A stretch of DNA of 44,589 nucleotides, taken from an uncultured Eggerthella sp. (GTDB taxonomy: Bacteria > Actinomycetota > Coriobacteriia > Coriobacteriales > Eggerthellaceae). The notes beneath the pieces were generated by a model. The model was not told the origin of the DNA. It made no database searches and saw only the letters and a program-made list of their open reading frames with translations. Shown piece by piece: positions 7,680 to 15,775 of this stretch. Position numbers and translations under genes: made by a program. Each line of letters begins with the position of its first letter. Position 1 is the stretch's first letter. The stretch is from the NCBI GenBank assembly GCA_900544455.1, contig UQVJ01000005.1, forward strand, positions 1 through 44,589, given 5' to 3'.

Positions 7680-8437
7680 ACGGCACAAGGCGGCTGGCAG
7701 CTAGCGGCGGAGGTCTTGTGACGCTAGCTGCGAGGCCTGCGACGGGGCTCCCGCGAGGCCGTAAGCAGGGCCGTCTGCCTAGCTAGCTGCGAAACCCCTC
7801 AAGACATCGACGGAACCTTTCGCTAACCGCGTAGCTCCTGCGAGGCCTTCCGAATAACCGATATTGCAAGCGCGACGATGGCAGCAAGGGCCACCGTCGC
7901 GGTAAAGAAGAACACCTTCATGTGCTGCATCTCTTTGCTGTTGGTCCTCACTCTTCTCGATATGTAAGCATTAATATATTGCACGATCGGGGGGAAAAGA
8001 GTCGCCCCCGAATGGATTTGCATCAATTCCTGCCTATTTCGCGTCTTGCCTATCCCGTCTTGTCTATTTCCTGTCAACGCTGCCGTGAAGGACCCCGTTT
8101 TCCAGGATGCCCTGTACGAGTGAGGCAAGGTCTTCGGAGAACATGTCTTTCTGGTGCGTCGCCCTTGCTATCGTTTGTTCTTTGCTCGGCTCATAGAGCT
8201 CGCCTCCCTTCTTCTTGAAGCTCCTGCGCTGCCCGCACTTCTGTTTGGGACTCTTCGCCGCCGGCGCAGGCCAGATGACGGCGCCGCAGGGGCGCTACTG
8301 CATGTGCTGGGCGTTGAGCCGGTGGTCGGCGAGCAGGGGTAGGAACTCCTCGAGCTTCATGTCGAAGGGCCGCCAGAAGCCCGCGAGCCAGAACGGCAGG
8401 GCGGCGGCCATCACGGGCAGCGTCGCGCTGGCGACGG
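7680..8437. other. Gene-poor stretch between the redox operon and IS66 remnant
   Basis: No confident gene in about 750 bp. The first 140 bp are GC-rich with CTAGCTGCGA repeated. A leftward frame across 8250-8070 gives basic, Lys/Arg-rich sequence with stops and no recognisable family. It probably represents scarred DNA left by the insertion element and deletions. Confidence 0.4.
7823..7921 (-). CDS. Possible small single-pass membrane peptide
   Basis: A 32-residue frame beginning MKVFFFTATVALAAIVALAI and ending IRKASQELRG: one clear hydrophobic helix followed by a basic tail. AAGAG lies 9 bases before the ATG at 7921. An alternative start at 7930 adds three residues. No family resemblance is recognised and the setting is degraded, so this could be chance. 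Confidence 0.25.
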   Translation of the reverse strand: MKVFFFTATVALAAIVALAISVIRKASQELRG

Positions 8438-9520
8438 GCACCAGCCAAGCCTGACGCTGTTGAGCCCGGCATCGAGGAGGCTCTTCCCAAAAAGCCCCGC
8501 AAGCGCGGCGGGAAGACGACCATCGGCTACTCCAAGTTCGAGACCTTGGTAATCGACCATGAGATTCCCGCAGGAGAGCGCGCATGCCCCGAGTGCGGTT
8601 GCGCGCTCTCCGAGATGAAGGTCGAGGTCACCCGCCGTGTCGGCCTTGTCCTCGACTGCTCGGCGCGCTGCGACGTGTCCGTGTATGTATTCGAATACCA
8701 CGAGGCCCGCAGGAAGGGCGTTGTCCAGGAGTTTCTTGCGGGCTGGTCCGGTACGCTTACCACCGACGGCTACAAACCCTACTTCAATCTCGGCAACCCC
8801 AACATCGCCAACACAGCGTGCCTCGTCCACGTGCGCCGCTACTTCGCCCAAATCGTGAAGATCACCGGCGGCGACGCCAAGGCGGCGTCTGCGGCCAGCG
8901 TTGCGCTCGAGGCAAGGCGCAGGATCGACGCCATGTTCAAAGTCGACTCCAAGTTCGACGACATGGAGCCGGGCGCCAGGAAGGCCGCCCGCGACGCGGA
9001 GCTCCGCCCGCTCATGGAGGACTTCGGGGGATGGGCGCGGGCCCAGCTTCCCCTAGCCTCGCCGAAGCTGGCGCTGCACCGTGCGTTGCAGTACGCCGTG
9101 GAGTTCTGGCCCTACGTCATGAACGTGCTCGAAGACGGGCACCTGGAGCTCTCGAACAACGTTGCCGAGCAGGCCCAGCGAATCTTCGTCGTAGGGCGCA
9201 AGAACTGGCTCTTCAGCGATGCGCCGCACGGCGCGCGGGCGTCTGCGGCGATATACAGCGTCACCACCACGGCCAAGGCCAACGGGCTCAATCCCAGGCT
9301 TTACGTCGAGTGGCTGCTGACCGAGATGCCCAACGCCGGCGAGCTCACCGATGAGGTTGTGGACCCGTTCCTGCCGTGGTCGGATAGGGTGCCTGAGTCC
9401 TGCAAGCTCGACCCAGCCGCTGCCGAGAAGGCCAAAGAGATGCCTGACGACTTCATAATCAACATCGACCCCGATGCGTTCGATGACGAGATGGCGAACA
9501 ACGCCGAGGAGGGCCTGTAG
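8438..9520 (+). pseudogene. IS66-family transposase with internal deletion
   Basis: The frame shows the IS66 landmarks in order: EEALPKKPRKRGGK, a zinc-finger segment ACPECGCALSEM, then late DDE-domain motifs LTTDGYKPYFNL, CLVHVRRYFAQ, LSNNVAEQAQRIFVVGRKNWLF and a C-terminal extension. Right after the zinc finger, VEVTRRVGLV runs almost directly into VYVFEYHEARR, skipping the central block that normally carries the first catalytic Asp. The frame stays open, so this is an in-frame deletion that leaves a shortened, presumably inactive protein. A TTG at 8546 could start a 324-residue product, but the homologous sequence extends upstream without a start. Confidence 0.8.
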
Positions 9521-9557
9521 CGACATAGCGGCCTAAGGCATACCGCAACGCAAAGAT

Positions 9558-9610
9558 GGAAACGTCCAGGACTTTTCCATCCGTATGCCGGAATGGTCCT
9601 GGACGTTTCC
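9558..9610. repeat. 15-bp perfect inverted repeat near the IS66 right end
   Basis: GGAAACGTCCAGGAC (9558-9572) is exactly mirrored at 9596-9610, with a 23-bp loop. The loop itself contains ATCCGTATGCC, which partly pairs with GGCATACC just upstream of the left arm, giving overlapping alternative hairpins. It lies between the transposase stop and the IS end and could terminate transcripts leaving or entering the element. Confidence 0.6.
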
Positions 9611-9639
9611 TGCTACGCGATCATTTTGACGCTTACCAA

Positions 9640-10793
9640 TTATTTGTCGATTTGAGAGACGAGAGTAATAAATGCGTCTTGATCCTTGAGGTCAGGAAGG
9701 AAGGCCTCGGCCGAACCTACAATTTTGGCGTTGAGATTCTTCGTTGTTGCACCGACCGCGTTGGCCTCAAGCGCATGGCTGAAGGAAGGAAAAGAAACAA
9801 CCCGCTGCAAGTAATCGCTTCTAACCTTCTGGCCAGGCCGGATAATCATGCTGCCAGTGCCACAAATCAATCCGTCCGTTTTAACTACGGCGCAGCGTCC
9901 GATTTCGCCTCGACGTCCTAATACAACATCACCGGGAAGTAAATGATACGCCGCTAAACTTTCGTATTTGCCATCATCAATAGTCAAATTCTCATCAGGT
10001 CTAATTGCGCCACCAATAATATGCGAAGGATTGACTAAAGGGTGCCCGCCCGTTTGTAGTCCTCTTTGTGTAAAGCGCTACCAAAAGGACCAATTCGAAG
10101 CTCACAGAACGAATCGATTCTGTTTTTCGCGCTGCTGCTTCCAGGATCGCAAGAATTCCCAAATATCTCGATAAACCGGGATTTGACGAGGGAATTGAGA
10201 TATGTAAGCAACGTCGTCGCTCGCCCAATTTGGCTTTCAATGCGCTCAAGCGCCTGAACTTGCCTAACTCCCTTTTCAGGCGAGGGAAGCTTGAGTTCAA
10301 TTCCTTGGATCTTACTCAGTTTGATTGATGGGAACGACGGGTTTTCAATCAATCTGTTCGGGCGGTTAAAACGGAAGTAATGCTCCAGATAGGAAGCGTA
10401 GTTTCCATTTGGGATTACGCATGCGAGATGTGATACCACGTAGCAGGGCTTAGGGAGAACATATACGTTTCCCGTCATGCATGACATTCCACTTTTTGCG
10501 AAGACAACCGTCCCCGCAGGGAACAGGGTTAGACGCAATTTCTGGGCGGTGCCACCGTCAATTTTCTCGAGGTCAGCGAGACTTCCCCCGGCAAGCAGAT
10601 TCGTTAAGCTACCAGCGCGAACAAACGGTATGCCGTCTTCCGTAAACGCATCTTTTTTAGGTGCTACGTTGCCAGCTTTGATTTTTGCGATTTCGCTCAG
10701 TCTGACCGTTTCACGTTCCCCGACAAATTGGGGTTTGCTCGGTTTGCGGCAATCTTTTAGATGGCTTTGTCTGCTTCTGGCTCTCTGAGACAC
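9640..10793 (-). pseudogene. hsdS: Type I restriction-modification specificity subunit, frameshifted
   Basis: Two overlapping leftward frames make one HsdS. The first (from 10793) has target-recognition domain 1 and the central conserved helix (SKIQGIELKLPSPEKG then SLVKSRFIEIFG), then starts domain 2 with IGPFGSALHKEDYKRAG. There it shifts frame: one missing base in the GGGCGGG run near 10046-10052 gives TAG at 10035-10037. The other frame resumes exactly with GHPLVNPSHIIGGAIRP and runs to a stop at 9640, after the distal motif FITLVSQIDK. The gene ends 3 bp from the IS66 right end. No hsdM or hsdR is nearby. It may be a pseudogene, a phase-variable gene or a donor cassette. Base composition is markedly lower in GC than the neighbours. 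The N-terminal start is uncertain. Confidence 0.75.
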
Positions 10794-11295
10794 GCATGCA
10801 TCTCAAATGCGATGATGAGGCTCAGGCATTCCTTGCTTTCAGTTCACCTAACACTGAGGTCTCTGGAAGATGATTATCTTTCCGTAGCGTTTAATGAGGA
10901 AAACTTTAGCGGCATGGATTCAACGTTGCAAACAAAGCCGCCTGCGACGATTCTTTCAGTCATCTCTCTTGCGTATCCCATCTGACCTGCGGAAATGCAA
11001 GACGATAAAGCCGCTGGCTACGATTCACTTCGCTAGACAGGTGCTAAAGAGGAAGACCACCCGTTTTGGCATCCATTTCGGGCTGTTCCGAGCCTCAAAA
11101 CCAACCCGTTTTTGTCCCCGGGACAAAAATGAAACTGCGGGCTCGCGGTTTCGAAATAGTTTGCGGTTTTGTCCCAGAATTTGTCCCAAGCGCCTACGCG
11201 AAGTCACGCCGCGGGATTCGGCGGAAAGATGGCGAAGGCCGACGGCCAAACTAGAACCAACTGGAATGACGCCACAGCAAACGTGCGTGAAAGAG
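10794..11295. other. Intergenic stretch with TTTTTGTCCC palindrome
   Basis: No gene is recognised. TTTTTGTCCC (11109-11118) and GGGACAAAAA (11120-11129) form a 10-bp perfect inverted repeat with a one-base centre, and TTTTGTCCC / TTTGTCCC recur at about 11165-11190. Frames open here resemble nothing and lack ribosome sites. Confidence 0.4.
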
Positions 11296-11423
11296 TGGGA
11301 ATATAGGGAAGGTCCCATTTCCCCATCTAGTTATAGTGCACAAAGAAAGAACCCCGTTTGCTCAATGCGTTGCAAACGGGGTTCTTTTCGTTAGGCGGGA
11401 AATGGGGCCTGTCCCTATATCCC
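11296..11423. repeat. Terminator-palindrome cassette A
   Basis: A 29-bp copy (11296-11324) of an imperfect palindrome beginning TGGGAATATA, and a 27-bp copy in opposite orientation (11397-11423) ending CTATATCCC, flank a 13-bp terminator hairpin. The spacer after the hairpin (TTCTTTTCGTTAGGCGGGA) resembles the matching spacers in the cassettes at 27,648 and 30,300, so the whole unit is a dispersed repeat. Confidence 0.7.
11349..11388. terminator. Terminator hairpin within cassette A
   Basis: GAACCCCGTTTGC (11349-11361) pairs perfectly with GCAAACGGGGTTC (11372-11384) and is followed by TTTT. The left flank, AAAGAAA, could serve as a U-tract for transcripts from the other side. It insulates upp from the degraded DNA on its left. 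Confidence 0.8.
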
Positions 11424-11622
11424 TGAGGCTCGCGTTCTCAGTTCGTGCAAAGGACGAATTGTTGGGAAATGGTAAGATCGGCGCCCCAGTTCGCCATTCC
11501 GCCTCACCTATTTCGAGTGATATCTTGCCATGAGTGAGCAAACGCTACGTTTTTCCTGTCTTGATGCAACTAAAAGCAATACACTGTTCAGCGAAGATGC
11601 GCGCAGTAGTAAGGAGAAACGC

Positions 11623-12294
11623 ATGAACTTCGCAAGCGAAGAGCGCTTGACCGTTGTCGATCATCCGCTTATTAGGCATAAGCTGTCGGTGATCCGCAAT
11701 GAAGATACGCCTGATTATCTTTTCCGCCAGACTGTGCGTGAGATTACGCTCCTGGAAGGCTACGCAGCTACCCAGAACCTGGCAACGCGCCCAGTTGAGG
11801 TGAAAACGCCCATCGCCACGTGCGAATGCGATTCCATCAGAGGCATCGAGCCCGTAATCGTCCCTATTTTGCGTGCGGGGCTCGGCATGCTCGACGGCAT
11901 GCTGGATCTTATCCCTACTGCTCCTGTTGCTCATTTGGGCATGTATCGCGATGAGGTAACCCACGAACCCCACGAGTATTATGCGAAGATGCCCGACTAT
12001 ATTGCCGAGCGTTCGGTGCTGCTTGTCGATCCTATGCTCGCTACAGGCGGATCTCTCTGCGCGGCAATCGACGCGCTGCGCAAGCGTGGTGTAACGGATA
12101 TTGCCGCCTGCGTTATCGTTGCATCGCCCGAGGGCGTGCAGACTGTGCTTGAGCACGATTCTGCTGTGCGCTTGTTCACCTGCGCTATCGACGAGGGTCT
12201 CAACGAAGATGCCTACATCGTTCCTGGCCTTGGTGACGCAGGTGATCGCATTTTTCGTACCCAAGGTACGCCGGTCCAAAGCGAACTGGTATAA
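11623..12294 (+). CDS. upp: Uracil phosphoribosyltransferase
   Basis: A 223-residue protein that converts uracil and PRPP to UMP in pyrimidine salvage. The sequence shows DHPLIRHKLSVIRN near the start, the conserved PIVPILRAGLGM-type segment (here VIVPILRAGLGMLDGM), and the PRPP loop LLVDPMLATGGS near residue 130. The C-terminus has the uracil-binding AYIVPGLGDAGDRIF segment. The ATG at 11623 follows AAGGAG by 6 bases; an upstream ATG at 11530 would add 31 residues without similarity or ribosome site. The dCMP deaminase gene starts 19 bp downstream, making a small pyrimidine salvage operon. Confidence 0.95.
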   Translation: MNFASEERLTVVDHPLIRHKLSVIRNEDTPDYLFRQTVREITLLEGYAATQNLATRPVEVKTPIATCECDSIRGIEPVIVPILRAGLGMLDGMLDLIPTAPVAHLGMYRDEVTHEPHEYYAKMPDYIAERSVLLVDPMLATGGSLCAAIDALRKRGVTDIAACVIVASPEGVQTVLEHDSAVRLFTCAIDEGLNEDAYIVPGLGDAGDRIFRTQGTPVQSELV

Positions 12295-12313
12295 GAGCGG
12301 GGAAGGGGATCCA

Positions 12314-12787
12314 ATGATTCGGCAAGAGCGTCCTTCATGGGATGAGTACTTTATGACTTTGGCCGATGAGGTTGCCACACGCACAACGTGCTTGCGTCGC
12401 GCGGTGGGGGCAATCATCGTAAAAGAAAAGCGGATTCTGGCCACTGGCTACAACGGCGTACCCACGGGTTTGCGCCATTGCTCTGTTACCGGATGTCTGC
12501 GTGAAAAGCTCGGTGTTCCTTCGGGCCAGCGCCACGAAATCTGCCGCGGCTTGCATGCGGAGCAGAATGCGCTTCTTCAGGCAGCGCGTTACGGTATCGA
12601 TATCGAGGGTTCTTCTATATACATCACTACGCAGCCCTGTGTAGTGTGTGCGAAGATGCTCATAAACGCGGGAATCAGTGAGATCATCTACCGCAATCCG
12701 TATCCCGATGAGCTTGCAATGGAGCTTTTGAATGAGTCAAATATCAAGATTCGCATATTTGACGGACAGACTTCAAAAAGTGAGTAG
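12314..12787 (+). CDS. Deoxycytidylate (dCMP) deaminase
   Basis: A 157-residue zinc enzyme of the ComEB/dCMP deaminase family, converting dCMP to dUMP for thymidylate synthesis. It has the zinc motifs HAEQN (His81, catalytic Glu83) and PCVVC (Cys109, Cys112), plus the family-specific insert GLRHCSVTGCLRE and GYNGVPTG. GGAAGGGGAT precedes the ATG. It is translated 19 bp after upp and probably shares its promoter. Confidence 0.92.
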   Translation: MIRQERPSWDEYFMTLADEVATRTTCLRRAVGAIIVKEKRILATGYNGVPTGLRHCSVTGCLREKLGVPSGQRHEICRGLHAEQNALLQAARYGIDIEGSSIYITTQPCVVCAKMLINAGISEIIYRNPYPDELAMELLNESNIKIRIFDGQTSKSE

Positions 12788-13072
12788 CATATTTTCCACA
12801 AATGACCATGTTTACTAAATAGAACGTGTTTGAAAAGTTTGAAATGCACAAAAAAATAGGACAAAACAATGGTATTGCCCGTCAGATTGCCAAATAGAGG
12901 TTTCAGATAGTGGTTTAGTACGCTATTGTATTCAGCTGGGTTTGTAGGCAGATGCCACTCGCCCAAATTTATTGCACGTTATCGGAAACACTGCTAACAA
13001 CCACGTGAAGGCGTATATGCTGCATGTGGTCAAAATTGGGCTACATGCCCTGAACACGGAAGAAAGGAAGAA
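12788..13072 (+). promoter_or_regulatory. AT-rich leader of the ATP synthase operon
   Basis: The 285-bp gap is clearly more AT-rich than the surrounding genes and has no open frame of note. It must contain the atp operon promoter and the end of the upp-deaminase transcript, but no single promoter or hairpin is convincing. Confidence 0.4.
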
Positions 13073-13366
13073 ATGCTCGCACCAGTAGCAGCAGGAATCG
13101 CAGCAGGAATCATCGGGTTTCTCCCCTTGTTCATTTCCCTGCGCCTTGCACGCCGCTCCACGAGCCTTTCTGCCATGAGCGCTGGTTTGTACGGTTTGGC
13201 TGGTACGTTTGTATCGCTTATCGTGGTTGCCGTCGCTCTTATCGTGTGCGCTATGGTCGCGCGCGATGTGGTTCTCCCCTTTGGTGTGGCTGAGATCGTG
13301 GCGCTTATCGTGTCCACGTCCGCATATGTCGTTTATAAAAACGTCCTTGCTAAGCGCAAGAAATAA
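13073..13366 (+). CDS. ATP synthase-associated small membrane protein (AtpI position)
   Basis: A 97-residue hydrophobic protein with three apparent transmembrane helices (about residues 2-24, 38-65, 69-90) and a basic tail KNVLAKRKK. It is the first gene of the ATP synthase operon, the place usually held by atpI, whose product aids c-ring assembly. Sequence similarity to AtpI is not obvious, so the assignment rests on size, topology and position. AAGGAAG lies just before the ATG. Confidence 0.65.
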   Translation: MLAPVAAGIAAGIIGFLPLFISLRLARRSTSLSAMSAGLYGLAGTFVSLIVVAVALIVCAMVARDVVLPFGVAEIVALIVSTSAYVVYKNVLAKRKK

Positions 13367-13394
13367 GTAAGTAACGGAAAGGTAAGGAATCCTG

Positions 13395-14183
13395 ATGGGT
13401 GAAGCTCTTTCACAGTTCGTCGAGGAGGCACAGCATCTCTCGTCTCAGTTCGACTCGACGACGGTCTTTTCCATTGCGGGTTGGAACGTCTCCCAGTACG
13501 TCCTGTACATGCTGGTTGCTCTCGTTCTGGTAGCTGCATTGGTGCTTATCGCGGGTCGCAAGCTCACGCTCGTACCTCACGGTAAGTTCGCGCACATCTT
13601 CGAGTTCGGCTACAACTTCATTTCTGAAGGCGTTGGCGCCGACGTTATCGGCGAAGGCTTCAAGAAGCACGTTCCCTTCCTGGCTACGTTGTTCTTCTTC
13701 ATCCTTACCGCCAACATCATCGGCCTTATCCCCGGTGCAAAGGCTGCCATGGGCACCATCTCCATCACCTGGGCGCTGGCTGCTATTTCCTTTATCTACT
13801 TCAACTTCTGGGGCTTGAAGGAGCTTGGCTTCTTCCATTACTTCAAGTCGCTGTGCCCTTCGGGCGTGCCGGCACCTATCGCCCCCATCATTTGGTTCCT
13901 GGAGTTCTTCTCCATGGTAATCCGCGTTCTGACCCTTGCCGTTCGACTTTACGGCAACATGCTCGCAGGCCATATGGTTCTCGCCGTATTCTCTTTGGCA
14001 ACCACCATCTTCCTGCAGACTGCCATCTTCCAGATGGACATCGTTGCGGGTCTGCCTGCAATCGCATGGTTCTTCTTGCTGTTCTTCATGTATGCGCTTG
14101 AAACCCTCGTTGCTTTCTTGCAGGCATACGTATTCACCATTCTGTCTTCTTCCTACATCGGTATGGCAATCCATCCTCACTGA
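13395..14183 (+). CDS. atpB: F1Fo ATP synthase subunit a
   Basis: A 262-residue membrane subunit forming the proton half-channels. The essential arginine appears in LAVRLYGNMLAGH (about residue 185), matching the Arg that faces the c-ring carboxylate. Later, LETLVAFLQAYVFTILSSSYI is the usual last helix with its polar channel residues. Five to six membrane helices are visible. The first ~30 residues are a periplasmic-type lead. Spaced 28 bp after the AtpI-like gene. Confidence 0.95.
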   Translation: MGEALSQFVEEAQHLSSQFDSTTVFSIAGWNVSQYVLYMLVALVLVAALVLIAGRKLTLVPHGKFAHIFEFGYNFISEGVGADVIGEGFKKHVPFLATLFFFILTANIIGLIPGAKAAMGTISITWALAAISFIYFNFWGLKELGFFHYFKSLCPSGVPAPIAPIIWFLEFFSMVIRVLTLAVRLYGNMLAGHMVLAVFSLATTIFLQTAIFQMDIVAGLPAIAWFFLLFFMYALETLVAFLQAYVFTILSSSYIGMAIHPH

Positions 14184-14336
14184 TAAGAAGAAGCAGTTTT
14201 CGGCTTGCGCCCATCGGGGCGCGGGCGGCCTAGAAGTCGCCATCTAACTTGTGTACTACAGCTGGTACAAGAAAAATTCAGCTGAATAAGTAATAGGGAC
14301 GAGGGAAAGGCCCTTGTCCAACTAAAGGAGGTAATC

Positions 14337-14555
14337 GTGGAACTCACTCTCGCAATCGCTGCGTTGAAGGTCGTTGGCTATGGCCTCGCAGCAATCGGCC
14401 CTGGCATCGGTATCGGCGTTGCTACCTACGGCCTGTGCGTGTCTGCTGCTCGTCAGCCTGAGATGAAGGGTCAGCTCATGGGCTACTTCTTCATCGGTGC
14501 TGCTATGTCTGAGGCACTCGCACTGCTCGGCCTGGTTCTTTTCTTCATCGGCTAG
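14337..14555 (+). CDS. atpE: F1Fo ATP synthase subunit c
   Basis: A 72-residue hairpin protein that builds the rotor ring. Helix 1 has GLAAIGPGIGIGVATYG, the polar loop is ARQPEMKGQ, and helix 2 carries the ion-binding Glu in AAMSEALALLGLV. The Gln of helix 1 and the Ser/Thr after the Glu that mark sodium-binding rings are absent, so proton coupling is expected. It starts at GTG 14337 with a perfect AAAGGAGGT 4 bases upstream, a strong site suited to the many copies needed. The gap from atpB is 153 bp, unusually long for this operon. Confidence 0.95.
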   Translation: MELTLAIAALKVVGYGLAAIGPGIGIGVATYGLCVSAARQPEMKGQLMGYFFIGAAMSEALALLGLVLFFIG

Positions 14556-14613
14556 AACTTCGCGAAGTAAGTAACTAACGAAGAAACCGAAAGAAGAGAA
14601 GGAGGCACGCGAA

Positions 14614-15210
14614 TTGAACGCACACGTACGTAACTGCGCAAGTGGCATGATCGCCTTTGCGGCTGCGTCTGCGGCATTCCCGGTATGCGCGTTCGCTGAC
14701 GAAGGAGCAGGAATCAATGCAATTCTTCCTCAGATGGAAGAATTCATCCCCATGCTCGTCGCCTTCATCATCTTGTGGATCGTCCTTGCCAAGTTTGGTT
14801 GGCCTCTGTTCGAGGGCATGCTGAACAAGCGTGAGGAAACGATCAAGAACTCTTTGGAGAAGTCCGAAGAGGCACGACAGGAAAGCGAACGACTTCTGGC
14901 TGAGTATCGTGAGCAGCTCGAGGGTGCTAAAACCCAGGCTCAGCAGATCCTCAACAATGCCAAGCTCACCGGCGACGCTCTCGAAAAGGAGATCACCGCT
15001 AAGGCTCAGGCTGAGGCAGATGCCATTGTCGACAAGGCTCGTGCGCAAATCGAGCAGGAGAAGGAAAACGCCATCAAAGAGCTTCAGGCTACCATGGCAG
15101 ATACTTCTATTGCCGTTGCATCTCGCCTGATCGGTGAGGATTTCAGCGACGATGAGCACCGTAAGCTCATCGAGCGCTACGTGAAAGAGGCAGGTAGTCT
15201 AAATGGCTAA
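14614..15210 (+). CDS. atpF: F1Fo ATP synthase subunit b
   Basis: A 198-residue stator subunit. After a signal-peptide-like segment (IAFAAASAAFPVCAFADE, about 13-30) comes a membrane helix (about 47-63) and a long charged coiled coil from residue 70 to the end, rich in Glu/Ala/Lys, that binds delta. TTG at 14614 is chosen as start because AAGGAGG (14599-14605) lies 8 bases before it; the first ATG is 33 bases further. The 3' end overlaps atpH by 8 bp. Confidence 0.92.
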   Translation: MNAHVRNCASGMIAFAAASAAFPVCAFADEGAGINAILPQMEEFIPMLVAFIILWIVLAKFGWPLFEGMLNKREETIKNSLEKSEEARQESERLLAEYREQLEGAKTQAQQILNNAKLTGDALEKEITAKAQAEADAIVDKARAQIEQEKENAIKELQATMADTSIAVASRLIGEDFSDDEHRKLIERYVKEAGSLNG

Positions 15211-15775
15211 TCGTCTTATCATCAATGAAACGATTGCAGCCTACGCCAACGCTGCCATCGATGGCGCTAACGCCACCGGCGGTCGTGACGCTGTCGTCGA
15301 GGTTCGCAACCAGATGCGCCAGATCCTTGGGTTCATGGCAACCAACATCGATTTACGTCTCTCGTTGGATAACGAGGCTTACACTGCTGAAGAGCGCCAA
15401 GCGCTCGCAGGCAACGTTTTCGATGGCTACAACCCAGTGGTCAAAGAGCTTCTTGGAGTTATGGCTTCTCGCTGTGACGCAGCACTGTTCCGCCGCGTTG
15501 TTTCTCAGTATGAGGATCTCATCGAGAGCAAGCTTAACTTCAACGTTGTTGATGTGACGACGGTTGTTGAACTTGATGACAACCTGCGAACCGTAATTAC
15601 CAATAAGGCCGAATCTGATCTGGGTCGCGACTGTGTTCTTGTTGAGCACATCGATCCTTCGATCCAGGGCGGCATTATCCTGAGCACTGGCGACCGTTAT
15701 GTCGATGCGAGCGTCCGCACGCAGTTCGACAAGGCTCGCATTGCTCTGAAAAAGAAAGATGGAGGTGAATGCTAG
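15203..15775 (+). CDS. atpH: F1Fo ATP synthase subunit delta
   Basis: A 190-residue protein linking the stator to the alpha subunits. The N-terminal helical domain starts RLIINETIAAYANAAIDGA, and the C-terminal domain has the family signature DPSIQGGIILSTGDRYVDAS near residue 155. It starts inside the end of atpF and its stop overlaps the start of atpA, giving tight translational coupling. Confidence 0.92.
   Translation: MANRLIINETIAAYANAAIDGANATGGRDAVVEVRNQMRQILGFMATNIDLRLSLDNEAYTAEERQALAGNVFDGYNPVVKELLGVMASRCDAALFRRVVSQYEDLIESKLNFNVVDVTTVVELDDNLRTVITNKAESDLGRDCVLVEHIDPSIQGGIILSTGDRYVDASVRTQFDKARIALKKKDGGEC

Larger units (their letters stand above)
7964..9636 (+). mobile_element. Internally deleted IS66-family element
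   Basis: The right end is well supported: the plus strand ends CGCTTAC at 9630-9636, the complement of the GTAAGCG terminus typical of IS66 elements, downstream of an IS66-like transposase reading frame. GTAAGCATTAATATATTG at 7964 is a plausible imperfect left end. Full IS66 elements are larger and carry tnpA and tnpB ahead of the transposase; neither was found. The 8-bp flanks (7956-7963 and 9637-9644) do not match, so no target duplication survives. The left boundary is uncertain. Confidence 0.5.

Noticed and set aside
5013..7688. Long leftward open frame of 891 codons across the redox operon
   Set aside because: It is the shadow of GC-rich rightward genes with clear families and ribosome sites; its own sequence has no domain and is low in complexity.
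8191..8585. Leftward frames left of the IS66 transposase as tnpA or tnpB
   Set aside because: They lack the IS66 TnpB signature and run opposite to the transposase; they contain stops.
10794..11295. hsdM C-terminal remnant upstream of hsdS
   Set aside because: Leftward frames here contain several stops and show none of the methyltransferase motifs.
11530..11622. Extended N-terminus for upp
   Set aside because: The added 31 residues are not conserved and the internal ATG has the ribosome site.
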